From Desulfovibrio sp. MES5 (GTDB lineage: Bacteria; Desulfobacterota; Desulfovibrionia; Desulfovibrionales; Desulfovibrionaceae), in assembly GCF_002237645.1 (NCBI RefSeq), contig NZ_MJUZ01000008.1, positions 1-64,000 of the forward strand: a stretch of 64,000 nt of DNA. The letters are read 5' to 3'. The notes below the pieces were generated by a model. That model ran no database searches. It saw nothing but the letters and a program-made list of their open reading frames with translations, and was not told where the DNA came from. Positions within the stretch are counted from its first letter, which is position 1. Each line of letters opens with the position of its first letter. Shown piece after piece: positions 57,086 to 64,000 of the stretch. Both the position numbers and the translations under genes were made by a program.

Positions 57086-59881
57086 ATGTCTTTAAAAAAC
57101 CGCCTTGATCTTGCCACGGACCCTGTTTTTCTGATGGATGGCTCCGCCTTTATCTATCGGGGATTTTTCGCCAACAGAAACATGCAGCGTTCCGACGGTT
57201 TTCCCACCAACGCGCTGGTGGTGGTGACCCGTGTGCTTCTGCGCATTCTGCGCGAGGAAAGGCCGCAGTATTTTCTGTTCGTCAAGGATGGCAAGGGCAA
57301 GAATTTCAGGCATGACATCTACCCCCTGTACAAGGCGAACCGTGACGCCACCCCCGAAGACCTGATCCGGCAGATGGACCCCATCGAACGCATGGTCACT
57401 GCCCTCGGCATGAGCCTTGAGGTTTCCGACGGCTGCGAGGCCGACGACTGCATAGCATCCCTGGCAGCGCGCCTCTCAAAAGAGCGCCCTGTGGTCATTG
57501 TCAGCGGCGACAAGGACCTCAAGCAATGCCTTGGCCCCAATGTTTTTATGTGGGACCCGGCCTTCAAGGACGAAAAACTGCTTACTTCCGACCAGTTTAC
57601 GAAAGAAAGCGGCCTGACCCCGGCCCAATGGCCCGATGTGCAGGCTCTTGTGGGCGACACCAGCGACAATATCCCCGGCGTGCCCGGCATTGGCCCCAAA
57701 ACCGCCGCCAAGATTTTTGAGATATGCCCAACCCTTGAGGATATCCGCGACCATTTTGCCCTGCTGCCTCCCAAGCTTCAGGACAAGCTGCGCGACCATC
57801 TGGACGACATGTTCACCTGGCGCAAGCTGACCACGCTGTCGCTGGACGTCTGCACCGGCCTTGAACTGAGCGACCTTCAGGTGCGGCCCATCGACGCGGC
57901 CCGTTGCGCGGCCATGGCCGAAGAATTCGAGCTGCACGCCCTGCGCCGCGAAATGGCGTCGCTGGAGAGGATGCAGCTTGCCGGCCAGTCTGGCGCTGCC
58001 GCAGAAGGGGCAAAGCCCCGCGCGCAAAACGGCGCTTCATCCGCCGCATCCGCCGCATCCGCCACATCCGCCACATCCCTCGCATCCGGCTCGCCCGCTA
58101 CGCCTTTGGCAGAAAAAACCGGCGGGGCCAGCCCTGCTGCTCAGGGGCAGGGGGCGCAGCCACAGCCGCCCAAGGGTGCAGGAGCGCAGATGAGCCTTCT
58201 TGATGTGGCCGAAGAAAAAACTGCTCCGCAAGTGAATGCTGTTGCGGATATGCCGGACTGCAATGGCGTTGACGTGGCCCTGGTATGGCCCAGAGGCGCG
58301 GGGGCCGCTCCTCATGCGGCTGTGACAGGTGGCGAGGATGTCTGCTGGATGGGCCGCGCGGACGAACTTTGCGCCTGGGCCTCCCACGCGCGGCGCATAA
58401 TCACGCCTGACCTCAAAGTATTGCTGGCCGCTGCTCCTTGCTGGCGTGAGCTTGCGCGAAAAAAATCCCCGGATTTCTTTATGGATATTGGCCTGGCCGC
58501 CTATCTTATAAATCCTGAGGAAAGTGATTACGGCTGGCCGCGCCTTGCCGTGCACTGGGGCGCGCCCTTGCGCGACGACGGCCCCGGCCCCGCGCTGTTG
58601 GCTCTGCGCATGGCGGCGGTGCTTGAAGCGCGCATGCTGCAGGATGATCTGCTGCGGCTCTATAATGACCTTGAACTGCCCTTGACCCCGGTGCTGGCGG
58701 ATATGGAAGGCCGGGGCATAGCCATTGACGTTGCCGCGTTCGAGGCTTTTCTTGCCGATGTGCAGGCCGAGCTCGACAAGCTGACGGCCGCAGTTTACGC
58801 GGCGGCGGGCAAGGAATTCAATATCCGCTCGGCGCAGCAGCTTGGCGACGTGCTTTTCAGTACGCTTGATCTTCCTTCGCCGCGCAAAACCAGGGGCGGG
58901 CAGGCGTCCACCAGCCAGGAAACCCTTGAAAAACTGGCGGGTCGCCATCCCGTTGTGGAAAGTATCCTGCAATTCCGCAAGCTTGAAAAGATGCGCTCCA
59001 CCTATCTTGACCCTCTGCCGCGTCTTATGGACAGCCAGGGGCGCGTCCACACGACCTTTAACCAGAAGGCCACGGCCACAGGGCGTCTTTCATCCAGCAA
59101 TCCGAATTTGCAGAACATCCCCGTGCGTGGCGAACTCGGCAAGCGCATGCGCTCCTGCTTCATCGCCAGGCCCGATCATTTCCTGGTGTCCGCCGACTAC
59201 TCGCAGGTGGAACTGCGCGTTCTGGCGCACATGTCGCAAGATAAAGCCCTGCTTGAAGCTTTTCGCAAAGGCGAGGACATTCACGCCCGTACGGCCGCCC
59301 TGGTCTATGACCTGCCGGCTGACCAGGTGACCCCTGACCAGCGCCGTAATGCCAAGACCATCAACTTTGGCCTCATTTACGGTATGGGTGCGCAAAAACT
59401 GGCCCAGGAGCTTAAAATCACCACCAATGAGGCCAAGGAATTCATTGCGCGCTATTTCTCGCGCCTCACGGGCCTCAAGGAATTTTACGAATCAATTGAA
59501 GCCACGGCCAAGCGCCAAGGCTACGTGGTTACGCTTGGCGGCCGCCGCCGCCTTCTGCCCGACATCCATTCGGCCAACGGGCAGGCTTACGCGCTGGCCA
59601 GACGCCAGGCCATCAATACGGTGATTCAGGGCTCAGCCGCAGACATCATCAAGATGGCCATGCTGGCCGTGGCCAGGGACGCGCAACTGCAGGACTGCAA
59701 AGCCAGCCTGCTGCTTCAGGTGCACGACGAACTGCTGCTGGAAGTGCCGCAGGACGCCGCCAAGGCTGCCGGAGCGCGCGTCGCCGAGCTTATGAGCGCG
59801 GTTATGCCGGGCAACGAACCCCTTTCAGTGCCGCTGGTGGTCGACTGGGGCGTGGGCAATGACTGGGGTTCCGCGCATTAA
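57086..59881 (+). CDS. polA: DNA polymerase I
   Basis: 5'-3' exonuclease FLMDGSAFIYRGFFA; polymerase motifs DYSQVELRVLAHMS, QRRNAKTINFGLIYGMG, QVHDELLLEVP. Confidence 0.95.
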   Translation: MSLKNRLDLATDPVFLMDGSAFIYRGFFANRNMQRSDGFPTNALVVVTRVLLRILREERPQYFLFVKDGKGKNFRHDIYPLYKANRDATPEDLIRQMDPIERMVTALGMSLEVSDGCEADDCIASLAARLSKERPVVIVSGDKDLKQCLGPNVFMWDPAFKDEKLLTSDQFTKESGLTPAQWPDVQALVGDTSDNIPGVPGIGPKTAAKIFEICPTLEDIRDHFALLPPKLQDKLRDHLDDMFTWRKLTTLSLDVCTGLELSDLQVRPIDAARCAAMAEEFELHALRREMASLERMQLAGQSGAAAEGAKPRAQNGASSAASAASATSATSLASGSPATPLAEKTGGASPAAQGQGAQPQPPKGAGAQMSLLDVAEEKTAPQVNAVADMPDCNGVDVALVWPRGAGAAPHAAVTGGEDVCWMGRADELCAWASHARRIITPDLKVLLAAAPCWRELARKKSPDFFMDIGLAAYLINPEESDYGWPRLAVHWGAPLRDDGPGPALLALRMAAVLEARMLQDDLLRLYNDLELPLTPVLADMEGRGIAIDVAAFEAFLADVQAELDKLTAAVYAAAGKEFNIRSAQQLGDVLFSTLDLPSPRKTRGGQASTSQETLEKLAGRHPVVESILQFRKLEKMRSTYLDPLPRLMDSQGRVHTTFNQKATATGRLSSSNPNLQNIPVRGELGKRMRSCFIARPDHFLVSADYSQVELRVLAHMSQDKALLEAFRKGEDIHARTAALVYDLPADQVTPDQRRNAKTINFGLIYGMGAQKLAQELKITTNEAKEFIARYFSRLTGLKEFYESIEATAKRQGYVVTLGGRRRLLPDIHSANGQAYALARRQAINTVIQGSAADIIKMAMLAVARDAQLQDCKASLLLQVHDELLLEVPQDAAKAAGARVAELMSAVMPGNEPLSVPLVVDWGVGNDWGSAH

Positions 59882-59903
59882 TTTGGTGGGGAGGAAATGC
59901 TCT

Positions 59904-59944
59904 GTGGGGGAGGGACCCTTTTGAAAAAGGGTCTCCTCCCCCAC
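59904..59944. repeat. GTGGGGGAGGGACCCTTTT hairpin repeat, copy 3 (extended homology to about 60045, inverted relative to 61950-62042)
   Basis: GTGGGGGAGGGACCCTTTTGAAAAAGGGTCTCCTCCCCCAC. Confidence 0.85.
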
Positions 59945-60255
59945 GCCCCCACCCCCTAAAACTTTTATTGTGTGTTAGAACAATACCAAGGGTTTTCTGA
60001 TTTGGGGCGGGGGTTTCAGAGAAAGCGTCTTCAGGCGTCGCACGGTTCAGGATTGTCCCGCTCCAGCCACAGTACATGTTGTACATGTTGATGCCGTCGT
60101 TTTCAGCTTTCCGGCTGTGCGTCCGCATGATGGCAGTTGGCACAGCCGTTTCGGGTGTCAGCGTCAGGCCGCATGCGTCCGCAATGGGCGTTGGAGTCTG
60201 ACGGGGCGCTTCATCGAAAAAAACAGGTCTATTTTCACTCATTGCTGGTGCTGCC

Positions 60256-61089
60256 ATGGCGCATGAATCCCATTCTGCCGTACAGAAGTTTGCCGTTCCG
60301 CAAGCCTTGCCCTTTGTGGAGGTGCGGACAACGTTGGACAGCGTGCAGCCCTACGCGGAACACTTTCATTCCAGCTGGTCTCTCGGGGCTATTCTTGAAG
60401 GGCGCACGCGGTTTCGGCTCCACGGCCAGATGCACGAGGCGCAGGTGGGCGATCTTGTGCTTATCGGGCCGGGCGTCGCTCACAGCTGCAACCCTGTGGA
60501 CGGCCAGCCCAGAAGCTACCACATGGCGCACGTGGATTGCCGCTGGTTCGCGCAACGCGTCTGCCCGGTTTTGGGGCTGCCTGAAAACTGTGAAGCGGCG
60601 CTTCCCCTGATTCGGGACAGCGCGCTTTTTGCGGACGGCCTTGAAGCCATACAGGCAATGCTGGTTGGCCGTGCAGACAGCGAGCAGGCGCTGCTGGATA
60701 TGCTGGTTAGAATGCAGGTTGCGCATGGCTGCTTCAGGCCCGCCGCCGAGGACAGCGCCAATATCGCGCGGTTTTTGCCAGCCGGGGAGGAGGGCAGCCT
60801 GTCCACGGAGCGTCACGCTGTGGGCCAACTGGCGGAAATATCCGGTCTGCGCCGTGAAAGCTATTCCCGCGCCTTCAGGCGGGGTACAGGCCTGCCCCCT
60901 GTAAGTTATCTGCACTGCCTGCGCCTTGAAAAGGCCCGCCGCCTGCTGCGCCAGGGCAAAAGCATCGCGGAGGCCGCCGCTGCCGCCGGGTATGCGGATC
61001 AGAGCCACCTGCACCGCATGTTTGTAAAGTTCTACTCAGTAACGCCTGGTTGCTACCGCAAGAGCGCGTCACATTCGTACAAGAAATAA
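60256..61089 (+). CDS. AraC family transcriptional regulator
   Basis: Cupin N-terminus; SIAEAAAAAGYADQSHLHRMFVKFYSVTPGCYRK HTH. Confidence 0.9.
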   Translation: MAHESHSAVQKFAVPQALPFVEVRTTLDSVQPYAEHFHSSWSLGAILEGRTRFRLHGQMHEAQVGDLVLIGPGVAHSCNPVDGQPRSYHMAHVDCRWFAQRVCPVLGLPENCEAALPLIRDSALFADGLEAIQAMLVGRADSEQALLDMLVRMQVAHGCFRPAAEDSANIARFLPAGEEGSLSTERHAVGQLAEISGLRRESYSRAFRRGTGLPPVSYLHCLRLEKARRLLRQGKSIAEAAAAAGYADQSHLHRMFVKFYSVTPGCYRKSASHSYKK

Positions 61090-61129
61090 TCCGGCAGGGG
61101 ATTAGGGTCTGTGCAGGAGGCAATATCTC

Positions 61130-61771
61130 ATGACACAGATTCTTGCGGAGTTCATAGCTCCCACATTTCCCGCGTTGGCGCTGGCGCATTTTATGGCCTT
61201 GCTCAGCCCCGGCCCGGATTTTTTTCTGGTGGTGGGGCACGCGGCGCGGCGTGGTTTGCGCGGGGCTGCGTTCATCTGTCTTGGCATTGCGCTGGGCAAT
61301 GCCCTGTATATTGCCCTGGCCATTTCGGGCTGGTCGCTCATCCGGCAATGGCCTTGGCTTTATCGCTGCATGGAACTGGCTGGGGCGGGATATCTGCTGT
61401 GGGTGGGCTGGGCGCTTGTGCGTTCCGGACGGCAGCCCGCGAATTTTCACCTTGACGCGGCCGCACCCCTTGCGGCTGGCAGACAACTGCTTACCGGGCT
61501 GGCGTCAGCCTTGCTCAATCCCAAGAATGCCATTTTCTACCTCACGCTCATGACCACCATAATGGGTTCAGCCGCCAGCCTGAAACAGCAGCTTTTTGCG
61601 GGTGCATGGATGGCGGGACTCGTTTTCGCCTGGGACGCCGGGCTTGCCGCCGCCATCGGACATCCGGCGGTGCGGAGCCTTTTGAGCAGACGTCTTACGC
61701 TCATTGAAATCCTGGCCGGGGCCTGCCTCATGATAATGGCTGGCCTGCTTGTGGCCGTGCCCTTGCTGTAG
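61130..61771 (+). CDS. LysE family translocator
   Basis: FMALLSPGPDFFLVVGHAARRG...LGIALGNALYIALA; GLASALLNPKNAIFYLTLM. Confidence 0.9.
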   Translation: MTQILAEFIAPTFPALALAHFMALLSPGPDFFLVVGHAARRGLRGAAFICLGIALGNALYIALAISGWSLIRQWPWLYRCMELAGAGYLLWVGWALVRSGRQPANFHLDAAAPLAAGRQLLTGLASALLNPKNAIFYLTLMTTIMGSAASLKQQLFAGAWMAGLVFAWDAGLAAAIGHPAVRSLLSRRLTLIEILAGACLMIMAGLLVAVPLL

Positions 61772-62041
61772 GCGACGTATGAGTGAAAGCTCTGGCAGCA
61801 ATGCCAATCAGGCATGCGCTGCAGTAGGGACTCCACCACGCCGTATGACGATAGCCCGCGTACAACGGTATGACGTATGAGTCAGGAAGGGGGAATCTAT
61901 GCTGGTCAGGGCGGCGAGCGCGAGAGCAGATAATTTTGAGAAGGTGTGATGTTAGAAAGACGCTGTTTCTGAAACCCCTGCTCCAGATCAGAAAACCCTT
62001 GGTGCGTCACGTAAATACACCAAGAGTTTTAGGGGGGGGGC

Positions 62042-62230
62042 GTGGGGGAGGGGGCCCTTTTTTAGGGCATTTAACTTTTTTCAAAGTTAAATGCCCTAAC
62101 GCTGCATGAGAGTGCAGCGCGCCACAACGTGGCGTGGATTCTGCCGTAAATCGCATTTTCGGCAGAATGACAACTTTGAAATGTGAAGCATTTCAAAGTT
62201 AATCTGATCTAAAGAGGGTCCCTCCCCCAC
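62042..62230. repeat. GTGGGGGAGGGACCCTTTT hairpin repeat, copy 4, split by an inserted multi-hairpin element
   Basis: GTGGGGGAGGGGGCCCTTTTTT ... AGAGGGTCCCTCCCCCAC with about 150 bp between arms. Confidence 0.85.
62062..62215. repeat. Multi-hairpin dispersed repeat, copy 2
   Basis: AGGGCATTTAACTTT..AAAGTTAAATGCCCTAACGCTGCATGAGAGTGCAGCG...; matches 37628-37776. Confidence 0.85.
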
Positions 62231-62292
62231 AAAGTATTTCTTCCCTCCACAAAAATCTTTCCTCACCATAAACATTTCAAAATAATATCGCC

Positions 62293-63078
62293 CTATTTTC
62301 GCAAAATGGTTCGCAGGGTTTCCGCCCTCGGGCCGGAAAGTCCCTTAAGTCTCTGCTGCACGCGGTCGTGGACGGCGTCGTGGCGCGGGCTCATTTCGTA
62401 CAGGGAGGCGGCGGCTGTCTGGCTCACGGAAAAAGCCGGATCATTCTGCCTGCCGCTGGAGTTGAGGTCAGCGTAGCGAAGGGCCGCATCAATAATGGCG
62501 TCCAGATAGGCCACATTGCCCGAAGCTGTGTATGCGGCCCAATACATTTGCAACACGGTCTTTTCGCTGGTGATGTCCCAGTTCAGCAGAGGCGTGGGAT
62601 TCTGGTGGATCTGCTGCAGGAGTATGGCGTCCTGTCTGTCCAGCAACTGGTTCATAAGGGCCGCTTCGTCCGTCAGTTGGGCCAGATGCACGGCCCAGGC
62701 CAGCGTGCGCTTGCCGTCCCTGCTCAGCGTGGGAACCTGCGCCAGCAGCGTCTGGCGGGCTGTGGGCTCGGACTTGAGGGCTTCGGCAAGAAACGCGGCC
62801 AGGGTGAGCTGTTTTTGTCGGTCGTACAGGACGTTCTGCGCGTCAAACGTGCGCAGAATGCCCGGCAGGGTTTCAGGCCGCTTTTCCTTGTAATAGTACT
62901 CCATATCCCGCGCGTAAAAAGAAAGGCCCTTGGAGGCGGTGAGCGCCAAAGCTTCAGTGGATGGCGCAAGCCATGCCGTCAGTGCGAGAAACAGGGCGAG
63001 CAGGGCTGTCCGACCATGCGTTGCAGCGCCGGGAACCGGGGAGGGCAAAGTGGTACAAAGGCGTGTGATGGTATGCAT
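62293..63078 (-). CDS. Secreted hypothetical protein
   Basis: Hydrophobic N-terminus; helix-rich sequence; no family recognised. Confidence 0.55.
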   Translation of the reverse strand: MHTITRLCTTLPSPVPGAATHGRTALLALFLALTAWLAPSTEALALTASKGLSFYARDMEYYYKEKRPETLPGILRTFDAQNVLYDRQKQLTLAAFLAEALKSEPTARQTLLAQVPTLSRDGKRTLAWAVHLAQLTDEAALMNQLLDRQDAILLQQIHQNPTPLLNWDITSEKTVLQMYWAAYTASGNVAYLDAIIDAALRYADLNSSGRQNDPAFSVSQTAAASLYEMSPRHDAVHDRVQQRLKGLSGPRAETLRTILRK

Positions 63079-63098
63079 GGCGGTGGTAAGCCTGGCGG

Positions 63099-64000
63099 CT
63101 AGTCAAAGTCTGCCAGAAGAGAGTCCAGTTTGAGGCAGGTGAGGGGGCTTTGGCGCAGCAGGGTCAGCAGACGGACGCGGGCTTCAAGCAGGTGCGGTGA
63201 CGAAACGCCGTTGCGGATGGAACTGTGGGCTTCAAGAAAGGCCGCGAGGTTGTCGCAATCCTTGATGAGGCGGCCATCCTTGGGATCCAGCGTATCCTGG
63301 TTGCAGTCTTGCTGCAATGCGGCGAAGTCGTCTATTTTCTCAATCTTGCCGTTGCGCCGCACGCACTCCTGAAATTCGGACCGTACATCAAGCCCAAGGT
63401 AGTAGGATATGCGTTCCACCAGCGCGGTGAAGCCCTGCTGGCGAAGAGGGGCAAAAATGCGGCGCTCCAGCTCTTTTTCTTCATACTCTTTGATAATTTT
63501 GGGCAGGTCTGCCACGGATCGCTTGACCGGCGAGATAATGTCGCGGGTGAGCACCTCTGGCAGGTCATGAAAAAGCCCACAGAAAAAATTATTGTTGGCC
63601 CGCGCGGGGCAGGCGTTTACAGACAGGCTGAAAAAATAGGCGAAGCTGGCCACAATGAACATGTGCCCAAGAACGGAGGTGGCCGGAATGCGCGGCGCTT
63701 GCGTCCAACGAATCTGAAAGCGCAGCTGCCCGCAAAGGTTGGCCAGGCGGATAAGCGCCGTACCCTGTTGACGCATCTGATCAAGGCCGTTGAGGTCGCT
63801 GAAGCTGTCCAGCCTGTCCACAAAGGACTGGCCGATATCATCCATCTCTTCGTCAAAGGGGCTGTTGAGCGGCTTGATGAGGTTGAATTCCCACTGTGAG
63901 GCGTAGAGGTGGGCGGCGGTCAGTATGCGGCGGGGCAAATTGTCTTCGTCGGGGCTGTGGTGCCAGCGGCACATGCGCTGCCAGAAGTCTCCCAGGGGCG
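63099..64000 (-). CDS. HD domain hydrolase, truncated at window edge (5' end outside)
   Basis: HMFIVASFAYFFSL...FFCGLFHDLPEVLTRDIISPVKRSV; reading frame stays open through 64000 (PLGDFWQRMCRWHH...). Confidence 0.8.
   Translation of the reverse strand, partial: PLGDFWQRMCRWHHSPDEDNLPRRILTAAHLYASQWEFNLIKPLNSPFDEEMDDIGQSFVDRLDSFSDLNGLDQMRQQGTALIRLANLCGQLRFQIRWTQAPRIPATSVLGHMFIVASFAYFFSLSVNACPARANNNFFCGLFHDLPEVLTRDIISPVKRSVADLPKIIKEYEEKELERRIFAPLRQQGFTALVERISYYLGLDVRSEFQECVRRNGKIEKIDDFAALQQDCNQDTLDPKDGRLIKDCDNLAAFLEAHSSIRNGVSSPHLLEARVRLLTLLRQSPLTCLKLDSLLADFD

Overview
This 64 kb window looks like ordinary chromosome from a GC-rich Desulfovibrio-type sulfate reducer. That call rests on the periplasmic [NiFe] hydrogenase with its Tat signal, the general protein flavour and the codon bias; it was not verified by search. 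I recognise about 45 genes: YcaO-TPR plus methyltransferase, prmA, M23 peptidase, pirin, znuABC-like transporter, tpx, hslU, DsbD-like, cheW, B12/radical SAM protein, rnc, flagellin, YeiH-family transporter, a DUF523/TudS-like protein, [NiFe] hydrogenase with maturation protease, an O-acetylhomoserine sulfhydrylase-like enzyme, D-Ala-D-Ala carboxypeptidase, a large glycosyltransferase, greA, a DeoR/KdgT/DUF1537-kinase/PdxA2 sugar-acid cassette, fabI, purC, hisD, grpE, an MCE (Mla-type) operon ending in an HD-GYP regulator, polA, AraC and LysE. There are also two tRNAs and many hairpin terminators. The observations most worth a second look are: (1) a tiny membrane ORF downstream of fabI with an in-frame ...GGGIC-UGA-MG... 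and a bSECIS-like hairpin, a candidate short selenoprotein; (2) a strong intrinsic terminator inside the greA leader, similar to a GraL arrangement; (3) several dispersed palindromic repeat families, including one multi-hairpin element that appears to have inserted into another repeat; (4) a 54-aa membrane ORF, missing from the ORF track, directly behind the YeiH-family transporter; (5) an HD-GYP response regulator translationally coupled to an MCE operon; (6) an intrinsic terminator between the hydrogenase large subunit and its maturation protease. No CRISPR array, rRNA, prophage or intact IS element was seen.
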